64,000 bases of DNA, taken from NCBI RefSeq assembly GCF_902499335.1, contig NZ_CABVQK010000021.1:99498-163497 (forward strand), in the 5' to 3' direction. The stretch is from Burkholderia lata. Lineage in GTDB: Bacteria > Pseudomonadota > Gammaproteobacteria > Burkholderiales > Burkholderiaceae. Under the pieces are notes generated by a model. The model ran no database searches. It was not told the DNA's origin and saw only the letters and a program-made list of their open reading frames with translations. The translations under genes were made by a program, and so were the position numbers. Of this stretch, positions 47,980 to 56,079 are shown piece by piece (the first letter of the stretch is position 1; each line of letters opens with the position of its first letter).

Positions 47980-49188
47980 ATGACAACCGTCGAAATCGAA
48001 GCGACCGCTGATGTCGAACAGGCACAGGCTTCCCTGTGGGACCTGTTCAAGGTCGTGGCCAGCATTTCGGCGGTCTCGTGGGGCGGGCTTTCGATGATGG
48101 CGCAGCTCGAACGCCACTACGTGGAACGCCTGAGGCGCATCGAGCCCCACGTATTCGGCGACCTCGTCGCGCTTGCCTGGCTCGTGCCGGGCCCCGTCGG
48201 CTGCAACGTGGCGGTACAGGTCGGCCAGATCCTGCACGGCCGCGTCGGCGCATGGGTCGCCGGCATCGCGAGCGTGCTGCCGTTCTCCTTCCTGATGACG
48301 CTGTTCGCGATCTTCTATCAGACGCCGCTCGTGCGTTCACTTGCCGCGCCGATGCTGATCAATCACTTCGGGATGGTGCTCGCCGCGCTGATCGGCGTCA
48401 CGTGGGTCAAGCAAGTGCGTTCGCTTGCGCGCACGCGGCGGGAGCAGCTGATCGCCGCGCTGTCGACGATTCTGCTCGCTTTCGCACATAATCCGGCCGC
48501 CTTCGTCGGGATTCTCTTCGCGGCATTCGCGGCAGGCTGGCTGACAGGGCCGACGCAACAGGACGCGGTCGATTTCGCGCTGTCGAAGCGCGACCGCAAC
48601 CTGCTCGTGCTGCTCGGCGTGCTGGTCGTGCTGTTCGCGGTGCCGCTGCCCGGCGATTACCAGGCGACGCTGCTGTGGCCGCGCCTCGCCGGCGCGGGCA
48701 TGACGCTGTTCGGCGGCGGCTTTTCCGCGCTGCCCGTGCTCAAGACGCTGTTCGTCACGCCGGCAACGGGCATCTCCGATCACGACTTCACGCTGGCGTT
48801 CGCGCTGTCACCCGTCGCGCCCGGGCCGCTGCTGAACGTGGTGCCGTTTCTCGGCTACCTGACCGACGGCTGGGTCGGCGCGCTGCTTGCGACGGCCGCA
48901 CTGTTCATTCCGTCCGGGTGCCTCGTCGTGTTCGCGCAGAATCACCTTTCCCGGCTCAAGCGCCATTCGCGCTTCGAACACGGGATGCGCCTGCTGCGTG
49001 CGGCGACCACGGGCTTTCTCGTCGTCGCCGTCGTGAGGATCCTGCATCGCGAACCGGCCGACCCCGTTTACTGGCTGACGGGCGCCTTCGCGACGCTGTG
49101 CTTCGCGCGCTTCAAGGTGCCCGTCTATGCCGTGTACGGCACGGTCGCGGTTGCGTGCGGCGTGTGGCTGTGGGCCGCCGCGCGCTGA
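47980..49188 (+). CDS. chrA: Chromate transporter (CHR family, long two-domain form)
   Basis: A 402-residue inner-membrane protein with about ten hydrophobic segments and two CHR domains. In domain 1 (about 20-190) the usual FGGP-type motif is altered to SWGGLSMMAQLERHYV, followed by LVPGPVGCNVAVQVG. In domain 2 (about 220-400) FGGGFSALPVLKTLF and LSPVAPGPLLNVVPFLGYL are canonical. CHR proteins export chromate or mediate sulfate-chromate exchange; short ChrB/ChrC partners are absent, so chromate may not be the main substrate. The ATG at 47980 is chosen because it starts just before the cytosolic N-terminus (MTTVEIEA). Confidence 0.85.
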   Translation: MTTVEIEATADVEQAQASLWDLFKVVASISAVSWGGLSMMAQLERHYVERLRRIEPHVFGDLVALAWLVPGPVGCNVAVQVGQILHGRVGAWVAGIASVLPFSFLMTLFAIFYQTPLVRSLAAPMLINHFGMVLAALIGVTWVKQVRSLARTRREQLIAALSTILLAFAHNPAAFVGILFAAFAAGWLTGPTQQDAVDFALSKRDRNLLVLLGVLVVLFAVPLPGDYQATLLWPRLAGAGMTLFGGGFSALPVLKTLFVTPATGISDHDFTLAFALSPVAPGPLLNVVPFLGYLTDGWVGALLATAALFIPSGCLVVFAQNHLSRLKRHSRFEHGMRLLRAATTGFLVVAVVRILHREPADPVYWLTGAFATLCFARFKVPVYAVYGTVAVACGVWLWAAAR

Positions 49189-49263
49189 CGGGCGACCGCC
49201 GCCGCCCTGCCGGGTTCGACCGGCATTCGTCCATCTAGCCCATCTCGCCCGTTCCGCCCGTCC

Positions 49264-49710
49264 TCAACCTGCCTGCACCGCGACCCGGCGGGCCATCCAG
49301 CGGGCACGCAGCGCGTCGTATGCGAGGTTGAAGCAGAACGTGTAAGGCAGGAAGAACAGCACGATGCCGAGGTCGAGCAGCAGCGCCTCGACGAGGCTCA
49401 CGTTCAGCCACCACGCCGCTACCGGCACCACCATCGCCACGAGGCCGAGCTCGAACGTGACTGCATGCGCGATCCGCATGCCGAGCGTGCGCGACAACCC
49501 CGCGCGTCGCTCGAAGCGGTCGAACAGCGTGTTGAACGCCATATTCCACGCCATCGCGATCAGCGACACCATCACCGTCAGCACGCCGACGTGCGACACC
49601 GGCATGTCGAGCAGCCAAGCGCCGATCGGCGCGCACAACGCGATCGCGACCAGTTCGAACGTCAGTGCATGCAGCAGCCGTTCCGTCACCGTTTTATTGA
49701 CCTGTTTCAT
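49264..49710 (-). CDS. PACE-family multidrug efflux transporter (AceI-like)
   Basis: A 148-residue membrane protein with four helices arranged as two bacterial transmembrane pair domains. Each half shows the family pattern: ERLLHALTFELVAIALCAPIGAW with the membrane-embedded glutamate in the first helix, and GMRIAHAVTFELGLVAMVVPVAAW in the third; AMAWNMAFNTLFDRFE and the C-terminal FNLAYDALRARW complete it. PACE pumps export chlorhexidine, acriflavine or polyamine-like cations using protons. GGAGGG precedes the ATG. It is divergent from a LysR gene with a shared operator, so it is probably regulated by it. Confidence 0.92.
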   Translation of the reverse strand: MKQVNKTVTERLLHALTFELVAIALCAPIGAWLLDMPVSHVGVLTVMVSLIAMAWNMAFNTLFDRFERRAGLSRTLGMRIAHAVTFELGLVAMVVPVAAWWLNVSLVEALLLDLGIVLFFLPYTFCFNLAYDALRARWMARRVAVQAG

Positions 49711-49786
49711 GATTCCCTCCGATTCGTCTACTTCGTTCATGGCAGCCATTTTGATCGGCGTAACCGTATGAATCCAGTTTGATATC

Positions 49787-49801
49787 ATCGGTTTTACCGA
49801 T
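49787..49801. promoter_or_regulatory. LysR-type operator (ATCGGT-N3-ACCGAT) between PACE and lysR genes
   Basis: A perfect 6-bp inverted repeat with a 3-bp spacer, containing T-N11-A, the usual LysR box. It lies 77 bases before the PACE start and 23 before the lysR start, within flanking TGATAT/ATATCA half-sites. Fits control of both divergent genes. Confidence 0.75.
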
Positions 49802-49823
49802 ATATCACTACCAGGAGCGCCGC

Positions 49824-50708
49824 ATGCGCCACGCCCCCGAAGCCCTGCTCGCATTCGCCGAAGCCGCGCTGCTCGGCTCGTTCACGGCCGCCGCGCGCAA
49901 GCTCGGCAAGCGCCAGTCGACCGTGTCGGAGGCGATCGCGAACCTCGAGATCGATCTCGGCGTGCAGTTGTTCGACCGCTCGACGCGCGCGCCGACGCTG
50001 ACCGACGCCGGGCGCGCACTGCTGCCGCAGGTCCAGCGCGCGCTCGAGGCCGGCGCGGCGATCGACCGCACGGCCGCGCGGCTCGCGCGTGGCGAGGAAG
50101 CGCGGCTGACGCTCGTCGTGTCCGATACGTACCAGTCGAAGCGCTACGAGGAAACGTTGATGGCGCTCGAACGGCGCTTTCCGGCACTCGAGCTCGAATG
50201 CCAGATCGCCGAGCACGAGGACGTGCTCGACCTGATCCAGCAGGGGCGCGCGCAGCTCGGGCTGATGGCCGCGCGCGCGGCCTACCCGGCCGATATCGGC
50301 GCGGCGACCATCGCGGAGGAATCGGAGATCGGGCTGTTCGTCGGCCGCACGCATGCGCTCGCCGAATACGGCGACGCCGACGTGCCGCACGCCGCGCTGC
50401 GCGACGTGCGCGAACTGCGCCTCAATACCTATGTGAAAACGGAAGGCCGCGGCGCCGACGACCGGATCGTCGTCGGCACGCAGCACTGGCTGGCACCGAG
50501 CTACCTGATGCTGCTGGAGATGGCCGTGCTGGGGTTCGGCTGGGCCGAGCTGCCGCGCTGGATGGTCGATCACTTTGCGCGTGATCGGCTGTGCGAACTG
50601 CGTGCGCGCGGCTGGCCGCGCCGTGTGCGGGTCGATGCGGTCTGGTCGCGCAACCGGCCGCTCGGCCCGGTCGGCTCATGGCTGCTCGATGCGATGCTGG
50701 CTGCTTAG
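49824..50708 (+). CDS. LysR-family regulator divergent from the PACE efflux gene
   Basis: A 294-residue LysR-type regulator. The N-terminal helix-turn-helix is at about 5-65 (FAEAALLGSFTAAARKLGKRQSTVSEAIANLE), then a linker helix and a two-lobe ligand domain. An AGGAG Shine-Dalgarno sets the ATG at 49824. The divergent layout and shared ATCGGT-N3-ACCGAT site suggest it activates the PACE pump in response to a cationic compound. Ligand unknown. Confidence 0.92.
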   Translation: MRHAPEALLAFAEAALLGSFTAAARKLGKRQSTVSEAIANLEIDLGVQLFDRSTRAPTLTDAGRALLPQVQRALEAGAAIDRTAARLARGEEARLTLVVSDTYQSKRYEETLMALERRFPALELECQIAEHEDVLDLIQQGRAQLGLMAARAAYPADIGAATIAEESEIGLFVGRTHALAEYGDADVPHAALRDVRELRLNTYVKTEGRGADDRIVVGTQHWLAPSYLMLLEMAVLGFGWAELPRWMVDHFARDRLCELRARGWPRRVRVDAVWSRNRPLGPVGSWLLDAMLAA

Positions 50709-50761
50709 CGGCGCTTGCCGACGCACCCGCGGCTACGCGCCGGCGGCCGGCTCCGGTCCGA

Positions 50762-51220
50762 TCAGAAGCCGCGCGACAGCACCGCCGCGCCGATCGTGAC
50801 GACGCCGAGCACGAGGTTCACAAGGACGAGCAGGCGCACCGTATTCACCGCACGCGCACCGTCCGGCCACTTCTGCGCCTGCACCGCGCGGCGGATGCGC
50901 GGGAACAGCGCGAACCGGATATGCCCGAAGATCAGCATCATCACGACGCCGAGCCCGGCCATCGCGTGCAGCGACCACGTCGCGTGCGCGCCGCCGAATT
51001 CCACGAGCAGGAAGCCGCCGGACAGCAGGATCACGATCACGGAACCCGATACCCAGTTGAAGAAGCGGCCGAACACGCCCTCGATCAGCGGCAACCGAAG
51101 CTGCGGCGACAGGTCGGACAGCGCCGGACGCAGGCAGAAGTTGGCGAAGACCATCCCGCCCACCCACACGGCGACGGCCAGCAGATGAAGAAACAGCGCG
51201 ACGGAGACAGCATGGGACAT
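50762..51220 (-). CDS. CopD-like membrane protein
   Basis: A 152-residue protein with four hydrophobic helices. The first contains LFLHLLAVAVWVGGMVF with a histidine and WxGG motif typical of CopD/cytochrome b561-like folds; further histidines lie in WSLHAMAGLG and GHIRFALFP. CopD proteins are linked to copper handling, but no copA/copB genes are near. It converges with the lysR gene and is separated from parC by a strong terminator. Confidence 0.78.
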   Translation of the reverse strand: MSHAVSVALFLHLLAVAVWVGGMVFANFCLRPALSDLSPQLRLPLIEGVFGRFFNWVSGSVIVILLSGGFLLVEFGGAHATWSLHAMAGLGVVMMLIFGHIRFALFPRIRRAVQAQKWPDGARAVNTVRLLVLVNLVLGVVTIGAAVLSRGF

Positions 51221-51386
51221 GACGGCAATCCTGTGAGGAGTTGGGTGCGGCGAACGGCCGCGTCGCACGCGGCATCGAGCGACGTTCGACCGGATTGTCG
51301 CTGCGCGGTTCAGACCCCAGGCGCGATTTCACACTATTTTGCAAGTTCCGCGTGACAGCGCCACACTTGCTTACCCGAATCCCCAT

Positions 51387-51432
51387 GCCAAAAGAAAAGG
51401 CCGCACGTCCGCCGAAGCGGAGGTGCGGCCTT
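51387..51432 (-). terminator. Terminator after parC
   Basis: AAGGCCGCAC (51397-51406) pairs with GTGCGGCCTT (51423-51432), with a second stem TCCGC/GCGGA inside and a CGAA loop. On the minus strand the hairpin is followed by a T-rich run. It starts about 40 bases past the parC stop. Confidence 0.88.
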
Positions 51433-51470
51433 CGATCGCGGCCGAACCGGACGATCGAACGTACGCGGCG

Positions 51471-53792
51471 TCAGCCGAGCAGCGGACGCAGCTCGTTGAC
51501 GACCTTGACCTTTGTCTCCGGCGTGCGGCCCTTGCGTGCGCGCTTGCCGACGTGCGGCGCGAGCCCTGCATACGACAGCGTCTCGTCCATCGCCTTGCCG
51601 CCGCGGCCGGTGCCGATCAGCACGACGCCCGCCGGATCGATCGCAAGTGCCTGGACGAGCGTTTCCTTGTCGTCGAGCGCCATCAGGATCACGCCGCGAC
51701 CGCCGCCGGACAGCGTCTTCATCTCGTCCATCCCGAACACGAGCAGGCGGCCGCCGCTCGACAGGCACGCGACCTGGGTCGCGTTCGGCAGCACGGGCAT
51801 CGGCGCGAGCGGCGCCGCGCCCGCATCGATCGTCATGAACGCCTTGCCGGCCTTCACGCGGCTCACCATGTCGCCGACCTTCGCGAGGAAACCGAAGCCG
51901 TTGCTCGACGCGAGCAGCAGTTGCTGATCGGCCGGCGCCGCGTAGTAGTGCATCAGGTGCGAGCCCGATTCGAGCTCGATCAGCGACGTGACCGGCACGC
52001 CGTCGCCGCGCCCGCCCGGCAGCACCGACACGTCGACCGAATACACGCGGCCGCTGCTGCCCCATGCGATCAGGCGATCCGGCGTGCGGCACTGGAACGC
52101 CGCATACAGGCTGTCGCCGGCCTTGAACGAGAAGCTGGCCGGGTCGAGTCCGTGGCCCTTCAGCGCACGCACCCAGCCCTTCTGCGACACGACCACCGTC
52201 ACCGGCTCGTCGACCACCTTCGCCTCGAACGTCGCGCGCTTTTCCTGCTGGATCAGCGTGCGGCGATCGTCGCCGTACTGCTTCGCGTCGGCCTCGATCT
52301 CCTTGATCATCAGCCGCTTCATCGCGCTTTCGTTCGCGAGCAGTTCCTCGAGCTTCGCCTTCTCGTCGCGCAGCGCTTCGAGTTCCTTCTCGATCTTGAT
52401 CTTCTCGAGCCGCGCGAGCTGGCGCAGCCGGATTTCGAGAATATCTTCCGCCTGCCGGTCGGTGAGCCCGAACGCGCTCATCAGCGCGGCCTTCGGCTCG
52501 TCAGACTCGCGGATGATGCGGATCACCTCGTCGATGTTCAGGAAGACGATCATCCGCCCTTCGAGGATGTGGATGCGGTCGTCGACCTTCGCGAGACGAT
52601 GGCGGCACCGGCGCGTCATCGTCAGCTGGCGGAACTTCACCCATTCGTCGAGGATCGTCAGCAGGCCCTTCTGGCCCGGCCGGCCGTCGGCGCCGATCAT
52701 CACGAGGTTCAGCGTCGCATTCGATTCGAGGCTCGTGTACGCGAGCAGCGTGTTCACGAATTCCGTCTGGTCGATCGTGCGCGACTTCGGCTCGAACACG
52801 AGCCGCACCGCCGCTTCCTTGCCCGACTCGTCGCGCACCGCGTCGAGCAGGTCGAGCATCGCCTTCTTCGTGTTGAGCTGCTCGGGCGTCAGCGTCTTCT
52901 TGCCGAGCTTGAGCTTCGGGTTCGTCAGTTCCTCGATTTCCTCGAGCACCTTCTGGCCCGACGTGCTCGGCGGCAGCTCGGTGACGACGAGCTGCCACTG
53001 GCCGCGCGCAAGATCCTCGATCTTCCATTTCGCGCGCACCTTCAGGCTGCCGCGGCCGGTTTCATAGGCCGCCGCGATTTCCGCGTCGCTCGAGATGATC
53101 TGGCCGCCGCCCGGGAAATCCGGGCCGGGGATCAGGTTCATCAGCTCCGCGTGCGTGAGCTTCGGATTGCGGATCAGCGAGACCGCCGCCGCTGCGACTT
53201 CACGCAGGTTGTGCGACGGGATTTCGGTCGCAAGACCGACCGCGATGCCCGACGCGCCGTTCAGCAGCACGAACGGCATGCGGCTCGGCAGCGTCTTCGG
53301 CTCCTCGAACGAGCCGTCGTAGTTCGGCATGAAGTCGACCGTGCCCTGGTCGATCTCGTCGAGCAGCAGCTTCGCGATCGGCGTGAGGCGTGCTTCCGTG
53401 TATCGCATCGCCGCCGCGCCGTCGCCGTCGCGCGAGCCGAAGTTGCCCTGCCCGTCGATCAGCGGGTAGCGCAGCGAGAAATCCTGCGCGAGACGCACCA
53501 GTGCGTCGTACGCCGACTGGTCGCCGTGCGGGTGGTATTTACCGAGCACGTCGCCGACCACGCGCGCCGACTTCACCGGCTTCGCGTCCGGGCCGAGGCC
53601 CATTTCGTTCATCGCGTAGAGAATCCGGCGCTGCACCGGCTTCTGGCCGTCGCAGACGTCGGGCAGCGCGCGGCTCTTCACGACGCTGACCGCGTAGCTG
53701 AGGTACGCCTGCTCCGCGTAGTTGCCGAGCGTCAGCGCATCGGCATCCGGTGCGTCGGACGCGGCGAAGAGATCGGAAGTATTGTCGTCCAT
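51471..53792 (-). CDS. parC: DNA topoisomerase IV subunit A
   Basis: ParC with ParE unlinks replicated chromosomes. The 773-residue protein has the catalytic Tyr131 in AAAMRYTEARL and the QRDR segment GKYHPHGDQSAYD (residues 84-96). At the position equivalent to E. coli Ser80 it carries Gln92, and at Glu84 it carries Asp96. The middle coiled coil (about 420-490) and a C-terminal beta-pinwheel with repeated GRGG-type motifs follow. It is preceded by parE on the same strand (69-base gap), so parE-parC form one operon, the reverse of the order in some gammaproteobacteria. Confidence 0.95.
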   Translation of the reverse strand: MDDNTSDLFAASDAPDADALTLGNYAEQAYLSYAVSVVKSRALPDVCDGQKPVQRRILYAMNEMGLGPDAKPVKSARVVGDVLGKYHPHGDQSAYDALVRLAQDFSLRYPLIDGQGNFGSRDGDGAAAMRYTEARLTPIAKLLLDEIDQGTVDFMPNYDGSFEEPKTLPSRMPFVLLNGASGIAVGLATEIPSHNLREVAAAAVSLIRNPKLTHAELMNLIPGPDFPGGGQIISSDAEIAAAYETGRGSLKVRAKWKIEDLARGQWQLVVTELPPSTSGQKVLEEIEELTNPKLKLGKKTLTPEQLNTKKAMLDLLDAVRDESGKEAAVRLVFEPKSRTIDQTEFVNTLLAYTSLESNATLNLVMIGADGRPGQKGLLTILDEWVKFRQLTMTRRCRHRLAKVDDRIHILEGRMIVFLNIDEVIRIIRESDEPKAALMSAFGLTDRQAEDILEIRLRQLARLEKIKIEKELEALRDEKAKLEELLANESAMKRLMIKEIEADAKQYGDDRRTLIQQEKRATFEAKVVDEPVTVVVSQKGWVRALKGHGLDPASFSFKAGDSLYAAFQCRTPDRLIAWGSSGRVYSVDVSVLPGGRGDGVPVTSLIELESGSHLMHYYAAPADQQLLLASSNGFGFLAKVGDMVSRVKAGKAFMTIDAGAAPLAPMPVLPNATQVACLSSGGRLLVFGMDEMKTLSGGGRGVILMALDDKETLVQALAIDPAGVVLIGTGRGGKAMDETLSYAGLAPHVGKRARKGRTPETKVKVVNELRPLLG

Positions 53793-53861
53793 CTGAATTC
53801 CGTATTCGTAAGTGGCGTGGGGCCGGGCCGGGCGTGAGGCCCGGCCGCGCAGGTGCTCGGC

Positions 53862-55844
53862 TTAGATGTCCGCTTCGACGTCGTTGCCCTTTTCCTCGAG
53901 CCAGCCGCGCCGTGCGGCTGCCTCGCCCTTGCCCATCAGCATCGTCATGCGCGCGACGGTCGCCTCGTAGTCGAGCTCGCCGAGCTTCACCGGCATCAGA
54001 CGGCGCGTGTCGGGGTTCATCGTGGTATCCCACAGCTGCTCGGCGCTCATTTCGCCGAGACCCTTGAAGCGGCTGATGCTCCACTGGGTCTCGCGCACAC
54101 CGTCCTTGCGCAGCTTGTCGAGGATCGCTTCGAGCTCGCCGTCGTCGAGCGCATAGAGCTTCTGCGCGGCCTTCTTGCCGCGCGCGGGCGCATCGACGCG
54201 GAACAGCGGCGGCCGCGCGACGCACACATGGCCGCGCTCGATCAGTTGCGGGAAATGCTTGAAGAACAGCGTGAGCAGCAGCACCTGGATGTGCGAGCCG
54301 TCGACGTCCGCGTCCGACAGGATGCAGATCTTGCCGTAGCGCAGGTTCGACAGGTCGACGCTTTCATCCGGGCTGTGCGGATCGACGCCGATCGCGACCG
54401 AGATGTCGTGCACCTCGTTGTTCGCGAACAGGCGGTCGCGCTCGGTTTCCCACGTGTTCAGCACCTTGCCGCGCAGCGGCAGGATCGCCTGGTATTCCTT
54501 GTCGCGGCCCATCTTCGCGGAGCCGCCTGCCGAATCACCCTCGACGAGGAACAGTTCGTTGCGCGCGATATCTTCGGTTTCGCAGTCGGTCAGCTTGCCG
54601 GGCAGCACAGCGACGCCCGAGCTCTTGCGCTTCTCGACCTTCTGGCCCGCACGCGTGCGCGCCTGTGCCTGCTTGATCACGAGTTCGGCGAGCTTCTTGC
54701 CGTGCTCGACGTGCTGGTTCAGCCACAGCTCCAGCGCGGGACGCGAGAACGACGACACGAGCTTCACCGCGTCGCGGCTGTTCAGGCGTTCCTTGATCTG
54801 CCCCTGGAACTGCGGATCGAGCACCTTCGCGGACAGCACGAACGACACGCGCGCGAACACGTCTTCCGCGAGCAGCTTCACGCCCTTCGGCTGCAGGTTG
54901 TGCAGTTCGACGAAGCTTTTCACCGCCTGGTAGAGACCGTCGCGCAGGCCGGATTCATGCGTGCCGCCGGCCGGCGTCGGGATCAGGTTCACGTACGACT
55001 CGCGCACGAGCGAGCCTTCCTCGCTCCATGCAACGACCCACGACGCGCCCTCGCCTTCGGCGAAGGTGTCGTCCCCCGAACGCGAATCGGCGAAACGCTC
55101 GCCTTCGAACAGCGGGATCAGCAGCTCACTGCCGTTCATTTCGTCGAGCAGGTAGCCGCGCAGGCCGTCTTCATATTTCCACGTCTGGCGCTCGCCCGAC
55201 TTCTCGTTGACGAGCACGACCTCGACGCCCGGCAGCAGCACAGCCTTCGAGCGCAGCAGGCGCTGCAGTTCGCCGAGCGGCAGGTTCGGCGAATCGAAGT
55301 ACTTCGGATTCGGCCACACCTGCACGCGCGTGCCGGATTTCTTCTCGCCGCGGCCCGCGCCTTGCGTTGCGAGCGGCTTCACCACATCGCCTTCGGCGAA
55401 GCCGAGCTCCGCGATCTTGCCGTCGCGCCAGACCGTCACGTCGAGGCGCGTCGCCAGCGCGTTCGTCACCGACACGCCGACGCCGTGCAGGCCGCCCGAG
55501 AACGTGTAGGCGCCGCCCGCGGCCTTGTCGAACTTGCCGCCCGCGTGCAGGCGCGTGAATACGATCTCGACGACCGGCACGCCCTCTTCCGGGTGCATGC
55601 CGAACGGGATGCCGCGGCCGTCGTCCTCGACCGATACCGACTGGTCGGCGTGCAACGTGACCGTGATCTGCTTGCCGTAGCCGCCGAGCGCCTCGTCGGA
55701 CGCGTTGTCGATGACTTCCTGGATGATGTGCAGCGGATTCTCGGTACGGGTGTACATGCCGGGACGCTGCTTGACCGGCTCGAGACCCTTGAGCACCTTG
55801 ATCGATGCTTCGCTATAGGCCGCGCTGGGTTTCTTCGTTGACAT
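53862..55844 (-). CDS. parE: DNA topoisomerase IV subunit B
   Basis: ATP-binding subunit of topoisomerase IV. The 660-residue protein shows the GHKL ATPase motifs EVIDNASDEALGG, DDGRGIPFGMHP and GGLHGVGVSVTNALA (about 43-125), the transducer, then the TOPRIM domain with EGDSAGGSAKMGRD (about 435-448) and ILSDADVDGSHI (about 515-526). The start MSTKKPSAAYSEASIKVLKGLEPV-type N-terminus at 55844 is right for the family. It heads the parE-parC operon, and upstream lies a cluster of DnaA-box-like repeats. Confidence 0.95.
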   Translation of the reverse strand: MSTKKPSAAYSEASIKVLKGLEPVKQRPGMYTRTENPLHIIQEVIDNASDEALGGYGKQITVTLHADQSVSVEDDGRGIPFGMHPEEGVPVVEIVFTRLHAGGKFDKAAGGAYTFSGGLHGVGVSVTNALATRLDVTVWRDGKIAELGFAEGDVVKPLATQGAGRGEKKSGTRVQVWPNPKYFDSPNLPLGELQRLLRSKAVLLPGVEVVLVNEKSGERQTWKYEDGLRGYLLDEMNGSELLIPLFEGERFADSRSGDDTFAEGEGASWVVAWSEEGSLVRESYVNLIPTPAGGTHESGLRDGLYQAVKSFVELHNLQPKGVKLLAEDVFARVSFVLSAKVLDPQFQGQIKERLNSRDAVKLVSSFSRPALELWLNQHVEHGKKLAELVIKQAQARTRAGQKVEKRKSSGVAVLPGKLTDCETEDIARNELFLVEGDSAGGSAKMGRDKEYQAILPLRGKVLNTWETERDRLFANNEVHDISVAIGVDPHSPDESVDLSNLRYGKICILSDADVDGSHIQVLLLTLFFKHFPQLIERGHVCVARPPLFRVDAPARGKKAAQKLYALDDGELEAILDKLRKDGVRETQWSISRFKGLGEMSAEQLWDTTMNPDTRRLMPVKLGELDYEATVARMTMLMGKGEAAARRGWLEEKGNDVEADI

Positions 55845-55873
55845 AGGCGCTGAATTTCGTCATTCATCGGGAC

Positions 55874-55909
55874 GTTGTCCACACCTCGTGTGGATAACGT
55901 CGTGGACAA
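55874..55909. promoter_or_regulatory. DnaA-box-like cluster upstream of parE
   Basis: TTGTCCACA (55875-55883), TGTGGATAA (55889-55897, reverse complement TTATCCACA, a perfect DnaA box) and CGTGGACAA (55901-55909, reverse TTGTCCACG) lie 31-65 bases before the parE ATG. The first two form an 11-bp inverted repeat with one mismatch (GTTGTCCACAC, 3 bp, GTGTGGATAAC). Regulation by DnaA, linking ParE-ParC level to replication, is inferred. Confidence 0.65.
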
Positions 55910-56079
55910 AACGTTGAGTTCCGTAAAAAAGCGAATCGAAACAACGGTGTGCTTGGACTGCTCCGAAAGCGGGCGCGCGGCGTGCGCTGCGCTGCCCGGG
56001 ACGCGCGGTATTTTACTGGTTCCGCGTGGCACGCCAATCGCGGAATCGCGCGCGGCGGCCGCCGGCCGCGCGACGCGTA

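Noticed and set aside
53853..55841. A 662-codon plus-strand frame opposite parE
   Set aside because: Antisense shadow; the minus strand carries intact GHKL and TOPRIM motifs.
55874..55909. A replication origin at the DnaA-box cluster
   Set aside because: There is no AT-rich unwinding element and no dnaA, dnaN, parA or repA gene nearby; three boxes before parE fit a promoter role better.
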